Assembly (NCBI RefSeq): GCF_002575655.3
Contig: NC_053039.3
Location: forward strand, 215,531,622 to 215,595,621
Reading direction: 5' to 3'
From: Aegilops tauschii subsp. strangulata
Taxonomy: Eukaryota; Streptophyta; Magnoliopsida; Poales; Poaceae
Length of the DNA: 64,000 nt
Shown here: positions 34,288 to 46,465 of the stretch, in pieces
Layout: the number at the start of each line of letters is the position of its first letter
Numbering within the stretch: position 1 is the first letter of the stretch
Notes under the pieces: generated by a model
Told to the model about the DNA's origin: nothing
The model's input: the letters and a program-made list of their open reading frames with translations, nothing else
Database searches by the model: none
Position numbers and translations under genes: made by a program

Positions 34288-34496
34288 TCGATTTGCAGGA
34301 GAAGGTGCTGCGAAACCGGACGGAGCTCCTCCCACTTGGTCGTGTACCCCGCCTGTTCCCCTTCCGCCGTGTACAGCCTCACTGTTGTTGCTGCTTCGCC
34401 TGTGGCAGCGCCCACGCCTGATGCGGCCACGAAGAACGCCCCTGCCCCAATTCCGTCCACGCCGCCGCCCCCACCTGCGGCTGCGCCAACGCCCAC
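34288..34496 (-). pseudogene. NUP58: NUP58-like nucleoporin exon fragment
   Basis: On the minus strand the frame reads a Gly/Ala/Val-rich stretch. It then reads T-T-V-R-L-Y-T-A-E-G, T-T-K-W-E-E-L-R-P and L-L-L-Q-I-E, which I recognise from the central part of plant NUP58, a central-channel nucleoporin. The exon ends at 34288 with a consensus donor (CGA|GTATGT). The FG/Q-rich N-terminus expected upstream is not readable, and no in-frame ATG is seen. Very GC-rich DNA continues upstream to about 34760. No later exons were found, so it is probably a captured or truncated fragment. Confidence 0.55.
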
Positions 34497-34759
34497 GACG
34501 CGGGGGGCGCCACCTCCCGTGCCACCTCGGCGGCGGTGGAGAGGAGGCGGCGGAGGAGGCGGGCGCAGCGAGCGTTTGGAGGGAGACGCGGCGAGCGGCG
34601 GCGGCGGCGGCTGCGGCTGGCGGCGGGGCAGGGAGGCGGGCGTGGGTTAGGGAGGGTTTGGACGGAGAGAGAGAGGCGGGGCGGGAGGGAGAGGAGAGGG
34701 AGCGGCGGGAGGAGCGAGGGATGGGAGCGCAGAGTGCGGGGGAGAGGCGGCTAGGTCAT

Positions 34760-36218
34760 CTCCTGGAGCGGACGCAATTTATACGCGTAAGCGTGAAACG
34801 ACGAAATGCCCCCGGCGGAGCAGCGTAATTACGCGCGGTGGCACGAACGAGACGGTAACTATTTATTGTAGCAGTAACTTTTTGATCCAACGGCCCAGCT
34901 CCTTCCACCGCTCGATCCGACGTCCAAAAACGCATCAAAAGGCTCGATCCGACGGCCGACAGTGGCTAAGCTCTGAGAGAGCTCATGTTCTCCCTAGATA
35001 CTTATATCAAGATTGGCTGCATTCACTGGCAGCTATTTCCTAAGCAAGGTTTCCCATCAAGCCAAGCATGTCGTGCTCCATCTTGCATGACGAAGTAGCA
35101 GGTCGGACTCTGAAGAAAAAGCAGGTCGAACTCTGAAGAAGTAGCAGGTCGAGAGATTCGGCTTTCTCCGATAGGGATGCAGGCCACCGCCTGATGGAGT
35201 GCAGGATGTACAAGGCCGAGGACCACGCCGCAGGTGCCCATGTCACCAAATCCTCCCGAGTTGGCCTGAACGTGGTCGGCCGGGCGCCTGAACCCGAAGT
35301 GAAAATGGTCTTCTCTTAACTAGTACGCCATGAGACAAAGTTACATGGAGGGAAGAGTACAGAGAACAAAGAATAAAACGTGTGGTTGTGGGTACTTCAA
35401 GAAGATAAGATGTAGAGACAAGGACCAAAAGGTGTGGTGTAAAAACAAGCACAACCTTGTATAGAAGCATTTATACCCAACGTCTCCTGGTGCGGCTAGC
35501 TCTGGTGTCCAGACACTACAACACGGGTGGAGCTACCGAGAGGAATGGATTAGTGCAGAACGTGTGGTATAAACACATTCACAGATATTTAATGGCCCCT
35601 GGCTAGCTCAAGCGAGGAAAAAAGAGACCTTTTATCTTTTCAGAAGAAATGTTTAACTTGGCGTCAATGACTGTCACCGCCGAGGACTAATTGGCCTTCT
35701 CGCGAGGGCCAACTCGACCTTCCCGAGGAGGGCTCGTCTTTGGAACAGCCGCTCCCATCTCCTCCACCATCGTTGAGCTTGCTAGTCCCTGCTCTCGCCT
35801 GCACCACCTCGCAACGTTCCCTACCCGTCGCCATCGCTCATCTCCGTCCGCGAGCCACGGCTTTCCCAGCGCGCGTGCTACCGCCCAGGATGCCTGAACT
35901 GCTATTTCACTGGACCAGCTCCACCTGCCGCGCGGAGGCGTCATCCCATGCGATTGTGCCGTCGGTCGCAGTGTGCCGGCCAGAAGATGCGTCTTGCACC
36001 GCTGCTACTCGTGCGTGTGGCGGCTCGTGCACCCACTGCCGCGAGCGAGCTCACAATGGTCGGCACTCGGCACGGGTTTCTACAAGCTAGATTGCTCGGC
36101 ATGGCTGGCATGTCCGTGTATAATCCAGATGCGTCTGCACTAAAAAAAGATTGCTCCTTATATGATGCGGGCCAGCACAGGATTGCATGGTGATGTTGAC
36201 CTGGGCGCCGACTGTGAA
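34760..36218. other. No confident gene; weak GC-rich frames
   Basis: Around 34850-34970 there are repeated GATCCGACGG/GATCCAACGG words. At 35690-36190 there are GC-rich plus-strand frames without known domains. The TSD of the Mutator-like element begins at 36219. Confidence 0.4.
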
Positions 36219-36227
36219 AAGAGCAAA

Positions 36228-37994
36228 GGAAAAAAGTCCAAAATAAACCTTAAAGTATAGACGAAAGCTAAATCAAACCCTGAATTTTGAATCCTGAAAA
36301 TTGGCACTCTGAACTTGTAATCTCGGTCTATTTTGGACCCCAGACCTGTTTGGCACGCTGGGAAGACTACAATCCCGGCCGAGATTCCAGCTACTCTCAC
36401 ATACTAGAATTTGGGCCGGCCCACTATAACACAACAAGAATTCGTGAGGTTTAAAAATGTCCGCACATTTCTAAAATTGTTCGAAAGTTAAAAATGTTTC
36501 TGTTTTCTATTTTTCGCACAAATTCAATTCGTTTTGTGTTTCTCAAAACTCTTTGGAATTTCGTGTTTCGCACAAAATCAACTCTATTAGAATTTTAAAA
36601 AATTGTTCATGATTTCAAAAAAATCAGTTTTTCACATGCTATAAAAATATTTTGTATTTTCAAAATTGTGTCACATTTTCTAAATACTGTTTTTGGAATT
36701 TCGGAAATTATTTCATAAATAATGTAGTTAAAAAATGTTTCGGATTGTTGGCAGTGGACTCGACTGGGCCAGCCCACCAGACATGAAGCAAGGTTTTTTT
36801 CCTTAACACGCGACGTAAAAAATTGTTTCTTTCTTTTTCTTAACGGGCGACGTAATAATTCCAAACCAAAAAAACATGCTGTGGAGTCGAACTTGGGACC
36901 TGGTAGCCACTACACTGACTGGCATAGTCAGAGGCCCGAAATATTTAATCAGAAACCAAAGCGTCGAACTTTGAAAACATTTTTTAGGGGCAAACAATTA
37001 TTGATAACGTATTTATTTATGAAATCTTTGAACATTATGTAAAGTGTGAGAACTTTTTGAAAATTTTGATTACTTTTAAAAAACCAACAACTTTGGAAAA
37101 GCGAACACCTTCATAAACATTTTTTGAAACCTGAACAAAATTTTATAGGGCAAACACTTTTTGAAACATAAATTTTTTCTGCAACCAGAATAAAATTTTA
37201 AAGTGCGGACACGTTTTGATACATAAACATTTTCTGAAACCTGAAAATATTTTGTGACATCTAAAAAATATCACAAGTTTTAAAAAATATACGGGCCAAT
37301 CCAAATGTTTATACAATGTATAATAATATTTGTGTGATTCAAAAAAATGTTTTTAAATTCAAAAAATGTAACTTTTCAAGAATGATCACGAGTTCCAAAA
37401 AATGTGTTTGTGACATTTTTAAAAGAATGTGTTTACAATGTAAAAAAATGTGTGAGTGATGTAAAAAAATGTGTCTTAACCTTAACAGAATATATGTGGC
37501 TTGTCCTTGAAAAAAGTGTATGCAAATTTAAAAATGTTGAACCACGTAAAAGAGTGTTGTGTAGTTTTATAAATTGTTTGTTGTCATTAAGGAAATGTAA
37601 AACATGTAGTTGAAAACATATTACCATGTATTCAAAAAGTTTTGAAAACATGTAATTTATAAACGTACATAATTTATTTGAAAATATCAAAAGTTTATCC
37701 AAAAATATTTAATGTGTGCGTTAAAAATGTACATTGGGTACTGAGAAAAATTAGACATGTGCAAAAATGAAAAAAGAAAACGAAAAAGGAAGAAACTAAG
37801 AAAAAACCAGATTAGTGCGCGCGCGAGCAACTGTGCTACTGGGCCGGCCCAATTCAGCAAATCCCGGCTATATTCTGTCAAGGTTTAAAATAGACCGGGA
37901 TTAAAGAGTTTAGTGTGCTGATTTCAGGGATTGAGAGTTCGGGGTTTGATTTAGCTTTCGCCTACAAATTGAAGGTTTGTTTTGGACTTTTTCC
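36228..37994. mobile_element. Mutator-like element, non-autonomous
   Basis: A perfect 9-base target duplication AAGAGCAAA flanks it (36219-36227 and 37995-38003). The terminal inverted repeats are long: GGAAAAAAGTCCAAAATAAA and GCTAAATCAAACCC at the left match the complement of the right end (GGTTTGATTTAGC, TTGTTTTGGACTTTTTCC). Further inward, TCTCGGTCTATTTTGGACC pairs with a stretch near 37880. The 1767-base interior is AT-rich with AAAATGT words and no transposase. Confidence 0.9.
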
Positions 37995-38199
37995 AAGAGC
38001 AAAACATTGGCTCTGTACAAACAGTTTTGTACATGCACGACTCATGTTCGGTGAAATGTGTGTGTGAGCTAGACTAGTACAGTACTTCTTGTACGTGCAC
38101 TTGTGTATGATTGGAGTGTTATGTAGTTTATTTTGCACCGTACCCTTTCTTTACTTTTTTGAGAATTGTACCCTTTCTTTCCTCATATACCAGTCTCCA

Positions 38200-41180
38200 G
38201 CTCCAACCAAATTTAATTTCATAGAAGTTCAAAGATGACCAGCGGAGAAGGTCATAGAAAAAAAGCATTTTTTTCATTAGAGACGTTCAAGTTAGAAAAA
38301 AGCCATAGATGTTCTCGACCTTTGTTGTTGTAAAGCATTTGTTGTGGTCGCTCACTCCTGCTCTTGCTATTTAGGACTTCATCTACTATGAAAAAAATAC
38401 GGTACATTTCTGAATCCTTGTACAAGACAAAAGTTGACCAAAAATAAACAAAAATATCGTTCTGAAATGCTTGTAGTGAATTCTTGTTTGCCCATGTTTA
38501 AAATTTAATAAACCTAGAAGTTCAATTTGAAATAACCGAGAAGGTCAAAAAACCTAGAAGTTCAAAGGTAAAAACCTAGAAAATTGTTTGCTTATTTAAA
38601 ACCATATTTTTCTCTAAGAAGTTCAAAGTAAAATAAGAGAGAAGTTCAAAGGTTAAAAAAACTTAGATGTTTTCTCGTTACTAAATAATAAAATGAAGAA
38701 GTTGAAATAAAAAAAGGAATTAAAGAATCGACCATGAAGATCAAAAATAAAAAAAAAGTCAAAATCATGTTTATTTAAAAATCAAAAACAAAAACTTTAC
38801 TCAAAAAATAAAAGATGTGAAGTTCAGATTAAAATAACACAAAAGTTCAAAGTATATTAAAACCTAGGATTTAGAAGTTCAAAAAAGAAAAGAAAAAATA
38901 ATGTCATTTTGGGCATTTTTCCCCAATACTAAAGATAAAAACAAAGAAGTTGAATTAAAAAAATGAAGTAGTTCAATGCATATTAAAAACTCAATTTTTT
39001 CTTGTTACTAAATAATAAAACCAAGAAGTTCAATTTTTAAAAGCAGAGCAGTTTGATATTTATTTAAAAACTCAATTTTTTCGGTTACTAAAGAATAAGA
39101 CCAATAAGTTTTATTCAAAAAAATGAAGAAGTTCTATTAAAATAAACCTAGAAGTTCAAATTTAACGAAGGGGCTCGATGTCTATCAAAAAGTAGGATTT
39201 TTTCCGTTACTAAAAGAAATAAAATGAGGAAGTCCAAATTAGAAAGATGGAGAAGTTTGATGATTATAGAAAACTCAGATTTCCCTCGTCATTAGAGAAT
39301 GGAAAATAAGAAGTTCAAAAATTAAATAACAAGAAGTTCAACTTTTAAAAAAATAGAGCGCTTCAAAATTTCATAAAAAAGATTAAGAAAAAAACCAGGA
39401 AGTCAATATTAAAAAGATGGAGAAGTTCGATGATTATAGAAAACTCAGATTTTCCTCGTTATTAAACAATGGAAACAAGAAGTTCAAAAATAAAAAACAA
39501 GAAGTTCAACTTTTAAAAATAGAGCGCTTCAAAATTTCATAAAAAAAGATTAAGAAAATCAGATTAAAAAATCATAAAACTCAGATATTTTCACGTAACC
39601 GAGAGAAGTTGATTGATAAATGCTAGAAGTTCACGTACTACACGGTATGCATTTGTATTTAAAAAGAATTAAAAAAGCAAAGGCTAATTTTGTTGTTGTT
39701 ATAAGTTCAAGTCCTCCGTTAGAGAAAGTTAAAAAAAATATTTGAGAGTGGTTTGTATAAAAGGAATATCATTTGTGTAACACTAACGAATGGATGTGAA
39801 AATTACAAACAAAAATACGTCACAAAAGTTCAACGTGAAAACAACAGGAAGTTCAACTACTATAGTGAATGAATTTTAGATGAAAAACTTTTAAAATCGT
39901 CGCGAGTATGAAAAAACGATCAACACGGGAAAGTTGCGTGTTTATAGCAGCTTTCCACCGGTATATCACTTGCTCAATTCCGGTGAGTGTTCCGGTGAGT
40001 GGATGGAGAGCTACGAGTAAAAAAAGCACGTGAAAAATAGAGTGAAGTTCAAGTAAACATGCCGAGAAGTTCAAGTTCTTCACGTGTTGCATTTTTGAAA
40101 AATCTGTTTCGCGATAAAGGCAAAACGAATGATCCCGCCATTTTTGAAATTACTTGAAAACGGCTAGGAATCAGAGAAAACCGTCAACATGAAAAAGTTT
40201 CACATTTTTCGTAGCTTTTCAACGGTATATTATTTGCCCCATTTCGATAAAAGTTGTAAAAATTACAGTGAAAATACGTTTTTAGCCATTTTCAAAATTG
40301 ACATAAAACCATAATGAATTGGGAAAATAATATATACCATTTTTTTTGCATTTCCTCAAGCTTTCCAACGCCATATCATTTGCTGCATTCGGAATAAGGT
40401 TAAAAAATTAGCTCGAAATTATGAACTCGGTGGACTTGTACCTTTTTTCTAAATTACTTTTAAACCGTTGCAAATTAGAAAAAACTTTCAACAAGAGAAA
40501 GTAGCGCATTTTCATAAGCTTTCAAACTCTATATCATTTGCCTCAATTGGATTAGCCGTTTAGAAATGACATCGAAAATACGAACTTGGCTGTTCGGTTT
40601 GCAAAATTTTATGATTTCCAAATTACTCTTTAATCATAAGGAATTAGAGAAAACTTTCAACATGTGGAAGAAGCGGTTGTACAGCAGCTTTCCAACGCCA
40701 TATTATTTGTCTCATTCCGATAAACGGTTTAGAAATGCGATCGAAAATACGATTCACGTTTTTTGTTTGAAGAAAGAACGATTTTCAAAACTGCTGTTAA
40801 ACTGCTTACATTTTGCCAAAAATTTAACTTGGGTGATGATACTGGTGTCCATAGCTTTCCAACGGTATATCGCAAGCCCCATTTGGGCAATGTTGGCGGA
40901 AGTTCAACCTAGCACTCGGAGAAGTTCAGGTCGAACAACTCAGGTAGTAAAATTGCAAAAAACGCAATTTCATTACGACCCGAGAGCAAAATCCGCCAAC
41001 GAGCGAGACTCCTATTTAAAACGGGTATTTAGTTGCTAAAAAACGTTTCTACATTACACTAACATCATATAGAACACGACTAACCAGAATAATTCACGCG
41101 GGGGGACACGGTTGCGAAGATAGCCTGAAGGTCGGGTTCCTACAGAGGGAAGTTCAGGCGTGTAACTCAGGAAGTTCATG
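38200..41180. repeat. AT-rich region full of GAAGTTCAA words, right arm of GCTTTCCAACG repeats
   Basis: AGAAGTTCAA or close variants recur dozens of times from about 38570 to 41170, often after CTAAATAATAAAAC. From 39.9 to 40.9 kb a second theme, AGCTTTCCAACGCCATAT followed by ATTTGC, recurs roughly every 150-250 bases (39950, 40210, 40368, 40520, 40690, 40855). This is the complement of the theme at 22.5-23.0 kb. No protein is supported. Confidence 0.7.
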
Positions 41181-41204
41181 TTGTGATCAGAATAGTGTTT
41201 ATGT

Positions 41205-41205
41205 A

Positions 41206-41251
<46 letters not shown>

Positions 41252-41266
41252 GTGTGTGTGTGTGTT
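41205..41266. repeat. Compound (TG)n(TA)n(TG)n microsatellite
   Basis: TGTGTGTGTG, then about 15 TA units, then TGTGTGTG. It marks a sharp change from the GAAGTTCAA region on the left to the retrotransposon interior on the right. Confidence 0.9.
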
Positions 41267-41279
41267 TGCCCTCAACAAC

Positions 41280-44200
41280 ATTCACTTATAGCTATGTCTT
41301 CAAGTTGCTTTTCTCTGTGCTAAGTGAATGTGATCGGACCCTTACCCCATCTGTGCTTATCTCTCCTACTCTCTATTAATCTTAATATGCATTCTTTTGA
41401 CACGTGACGATGATCTTCACTGTGTCCTTGTCAATCAAAGATTTTGAGACCAACATTTAAAATGTTTTTATATCCTTATCCATTTTGCCGGACACCGCAG
41501 AAGCTGGAATGACCTCCCACCAAAACAGCTATGTGGTGGGGTCGTGGCACGGCTGTAGAAACTACGCATGCAGGCCATGCGTCGTGCGAATGCGAACCGC
41601 CAGGGGCAGCACCGTAAATTCATCGCGTCGAACTCCTCATAAATATTTTGCCCCGTGGTCATTAAATACTTCCATACCTGTCACTCTTGCCCCCGCAACC
41701 CTAGCGCCGTCGCTAGCTTCCATCATTGCCAGAGAAGAAGTGCTTAGCTGTCGCGACCTCTTCGATGTCGTATTCACGCCGGCCACGGACATCCTCGCCC
41801 CGCCGCCGCCGTAGCTGTCTTCCACCACAAAGTTAGGGTGCGGGAGATTGAACTGCTCGGCCTCCTTCTCGCCTCATCTAGAAGTTCATCGTTTGTTCTT
41901 TGTGTGGTAGATAAATCTCACTTTTTACCGTTCGTTAGATCCGATAGTTTTTCAAATATCTTCATAAGTTGTTCTTCCACTCCCAAATCTTTATCTTCAA
42001 TCTTTTGCATCTCATAAACATGCAAAGTTATTTCACTTATGATTCATGACGAGTATGATTCCTTAGTTGTACTTATTTTCAGATTCGTACAAATCTGGAA
42101 CCAACCTCTTTCTATAAGTGAATGTCTACGGACTATCAGGTCATTATCTTCAAACTGATTTTAACTTCAAAATCCTCTAAGAATGCATACGACCTCTCCT
42201 TCTTCCCTCACATCTCTAATTCTTGGTTCTCATAGTCTAAATTCATTTGCAGACTTCTTACAACTTCATCTTGACTCTCCTAAAACCAGTTCATGTCTTA
42301 CCAGCAAAGCGAAGCCAATCAGTTTTGTGAAGCCAATGTCTAGTGGTAAATCTACAAAGAAAGGGGGAAGACAACATCATGAAAACACTGCTCTTGATCT
42401 GCCTCCTGATCTGTATGAGATGTACAAGTCAGATCCAGAGCAAACATATAGGGAATGCAAATCACGAGTACAATGGATTCGTAGATACTGGGCGGAGAAA
42501 TGGTTTCATTATCAATTTGTAACCCCCGAGTATGCTGCGAAGAATGCTTTGAGGCCACCATGGGCCGGTATTGTCTAAAAGAAGCTAATCTCGAAGACAA
42601 AGGCTGACGCCAACAGGTTAGGCTTCTACCCATGCATGGTGAGATGTGAAATGCCTCAAAATCCTGATCCATCCAGCATATGGTGGTGCTGTGAGGATGA
42701 TCTCTTTGAAGCCAACTATCAGTTTGCAAGGGGCTCTGCTGCTCAAAAAAAGAAAGACTATGGGATTGACTTCAACCCTGGTCCAGCTGCACCAAGGCCA
42801 GATGGCACTCGCCAGGCCGAACCAAACCTAGTTGGCCCATTCAATGACTTCACAGCATATCTTGAGCACTATGCTGAACTCAGAGCAAGTGCGGAAGCCG
42901 CCCGAAAAGGGGTGCAACAAATTGCCGCCCCTGAGTCACCGAAGCCTGCCAAGAAAGCAAATGCTTCAAAGGTTGTCACTGCACCAAAAGCTTCAAGGGT
43001 GAAGCCATTGAAAATTGCACCTCTTGAATCCAGTGTGCATTCTAAAGATATGTCTAGGAATTCTCCGAATACTAAGAAATCCAAAGGGCGAGGCCATACG
43101 CCATCAAGCATATTGCCAGATGATGATGACATCATAAATCTGTCCAGTGATGATGATCTTGCTGATGATGCTCTGGAGCTACTAATCAAGAACAATCAGG
43201 AAGAAGCTAACATCTTCAAGGACATGCCTCTGTTCAATTCTGATATTCTGAACGACTTCATTGATGAATGGTTTCAAGATCCATCCCTTTCTCTTGATGA
43301 TATTCAACTGCTTATTGGCATCAGCGTCACCTTCCAAGGTTTCGTTGCAAAGGAACTAGCTATTACTCAGAAAGTGATTGAGCAGAAGAACAAGATCGAT
43401 CATGAGAAGGCTGTCTTCAAGAAGCATATGGCCAAGCTCAGCGCCACTGAAATTCAAAGCTTCAAGACGATGATGGCTGATCTGAAAGCCGAATTTCAAA
43501 GGCGTCGTGATGATGCAAATGGATCTCGAGACCGCCTGGAACACTATGCGGAAAAATGTGTGCAAGCTCACAATGAAGGCTTGAAGAGAACTGCTCTTGG
43601 TTGTCCTGCTATTGACCCCAAGCCGGTCAAGAAGAAGAAGAAGCTAACCTCTCCTGCTACTGAAATGTCTAGGCTAGATGTGCCTAAGATTATCTTCCCA
43701 CCAAGATTTGTTGGTCCGAAGCAATCTGCTCCATCAGTTGCCTCCAATAGGAAGAGGACTTAGCAAGCTGAAGCCAAAGCCAAGAAGCACAAGCAACATG
43801 AAGCAACATGAAGCTTCTGATGCCTCACCTTCTAAGAAGCGGCAAAAGACGAAGTCGTCAAAGGCTTCGCGCAGGGCACAAGCACCTACTTCTCCATATG
43901 CTCCTCAGGAGCTGCTGCTTGTGAAGCCCGTTTCTGTTGCTCTCCCTGCCTCCACCAACCAAGAAAGAAGAATGGTCGTGCACGAACCTGCTCCCACAGA
44001 GGCTCATGTCACTGAAGATATTCCAGCCACTGAACTCCATCGTGGCTGAAGACATTGGTTATGATGACAATCTGAGAAAAGAAGATGATGAAGTCCTTCC
44101 TCAAATCACCCATAATGTGGTATCATCGCCTGTTCCAACAAAAAGTGAGCCCATCAGCATTGGAATCCTCTGACGCCAATGGTCCAAGATGAGTTCTGGG

Positions 44201-46465
44201 AAGAGCGGCACCCCAACACCCCACTGCATGAAGTGATTCCTCATACACCACCGCCTCAAGTAACAACACCCGTCCTTGAGACCCCTCAAGGCACCCCCGA
44301 TGACATGGAGATGACAACAACATCACCTATGTTCCAAAGGCTTCACAAAGGCCCGAGGCCCTCCTCCTCCATGTCCAGTATACCTGAAGAGTATGTGCAA
44401 CCTGCAAGTTCTGTTACACGTGAAGTATTTCCTAAAGCCATCCCTTCATGTACTACCACCGAGTCTGAAGCCAAAAAGGCTGAAGATATTCCGACAGCAT
44501 CAGCCGATGACAATCAAGATGTCGCTACTGCAATTACTGCCATTGAGCCTGTCTAATATGAAGTCACACTGTCTGCCACTCCTGCTGCTGAAGCCGATGT
44601 GACTGAAGCCGATGTGGCTGAAGACAATGCTCAGCATGAAGCCACTGAAGCTCATGTGGATGGAGACGACAGTCAGCCAAAGACCAATGATGGCCTTATC
44701 ATCGCTGAAGAAAAATCTGGGCACGAAGTCCTACTGGTGCGTGTTCCATGGCCAAACCTTGTCCCTCCTGAAGTACCTGGACCCCAATACGAATTCAATG
44801 TCAATAACAGGCCACAAACACATAAGCCAATGCCTTGACTGCCCAGGCTTCGCAGTACTGCTTCTACGGACTGCACCTTCAGTGTGCTCAGCTTCATAGA
44901 GCACAACACTTTCTTAGACAGCACCAAGAAACCGTACAAGAATCCATCAATCTCATTTGATCGGTTCTGGAGTCATCTGCAGCAAAGCTATTACACATGT
45001 GTGCAATACAACCAAGATAGGATTCATCCTCATAGGAGTCTCGATCTAGAAGCCATGACTGATCTGCCATTCTTTGATCAAGCATTGGAATGCTTCGAGA
45101 TGTTGGATTGTTGCCCTTTGTCCTTAACAAGGAACACTGGAACGAGGATTTGATTCTCCAATTCTATGCAACACTTCACATTTCAGGCTATAACAGGGAT
45201 CCAAATATTTGGGTTCTTGAGTGGATGACAGGATATGTGCATCACACCGCTCATGCTCGAGAGCTTCTTGAGCTAACCAACCTGCCCACTCTTAGAGATA
45301 ACTATAATCCAGGTTGTGCTGCTTATGAAAGGGAAGTTGAGAGCATCTTCCAGAAGCCTGAGCCAAATATGACTGAAATGCTCACCATGATGAAGCCATT
45401 ACTAGTTGAACCTGAATACCCCACTGCCTTCTTTGTCCAAGACCTTGAGTACCTGCCTCGCACAATTTATCACATTCTTCGGCATACTCTATGGACAGTC
45501 AAAGGGCATTCATCTTCAGCCCAGCTTCAAGGAACTATGAAGACATTGGTCTACTATGTTGTCAATGGCATCAGATTCAACATGCATGATTTCTTCATCG
45601 GGCAACTTGCAGCTTCTGGCATGGACCTCTTTGGCCTCAAGTTCTACACCCCATGGATCATGCGCCTTATCAAGACCCTGCTCAACTGTGCAATATGAAC
45701 CCTCTGGCCGTATGCATCACATCTTCCTGCCTGAAGTCTATGCTCCTCATGAAGTCATTTATCCTTCGGTGGATAAAAATTCAAGACTTGTGGAGCGAAG
45801 CCACTTTGCGCATATGGAAGCCATTCATCTTCCTAATGTGGCCTCAACCTCTAGACTTGCTGGTCAGATTTGACTTCCACATCAAGCTAACACTGAAGCC
45901 ACTACCAGCACAGTTCCACAAAGGCCTTAGAAGCGCCCAAGAGTGATGACTGACAGAGAGCTTCTTGTTTCTCTTCATCAGAAGCAAGATAAGCATCATG
46001 ACTAGATGAAGCGCCAGATGCAGAGCCTCCTTGGTGATGTCAATCGTATCCACAACCTCTCCACCAAGAATGATTTTGTTGCACATGAAGCCAACAGACG
46101 TGCTTGGAAGAGCCTCACATTGCTATGCTCTGAAGACAATCTTGTTGCTGATGGCTTCAAGGAGAACTTCAAGTTTGGCTCCAAGCCCCCAGAATCTGAT
46201 AAGTGGCATGCTACACCTTCCATTGCAGATTCCGAGTACTCATCATCTGCACCAACAGTTCATGCACGTGTGATCGATGAGGAAGACGACGCCACTTCAC
46301 CAGCTATGGCTTCACTGCACATCGACACTACGCCAGGCCCTACTACACCGCCCAACTCCAACGTCGACCCGGCTGCACCAACATCTTCACAACCGCCTTC
46401 CGAAACGCTTAGACACCCTATGTCTTCATTCCTTTTTGGTCATTCGATGACAAAAAGGGGGAGAA
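41280..46465 (+). pseudogene. LTR-retrotransposon interior with broken gag-like frames
   Basis: An untranslated leader-like part (41280-42180) is followed by plus-strand frames at 42183-42578, 42636-43763, 43678-44556 and 45090-45698, and a tail to 46488. The first parts include Y-K-S-D-P-E-Q-T-Y-R-E-C and W-W-C-C-E-D-D-L-F. The middle is lysine-rich with acidic runs (D-D-D-D-I-I-N-L-S-S-D-D-D) and a coiled-coil-like segment. The last has W-T-V-K-G-H-S-S-S. I regard it as the gag-like protein of a non-autonomous grass LTR retrotransposon. No protease, reverse transcriptase or integrase is seen. The interior ends AAAAAGGGGGAGAA at the solo LTR and resumes at 13162. Confidence 0.65.

Noticed and set aside
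34385..34828. Plus-strand Arg/Gly-rich frames of 72-147 codons
   Set aside because: These are the antisense of the NUP58-like exon and its GC-rich leader. Composition alone keeps them open.
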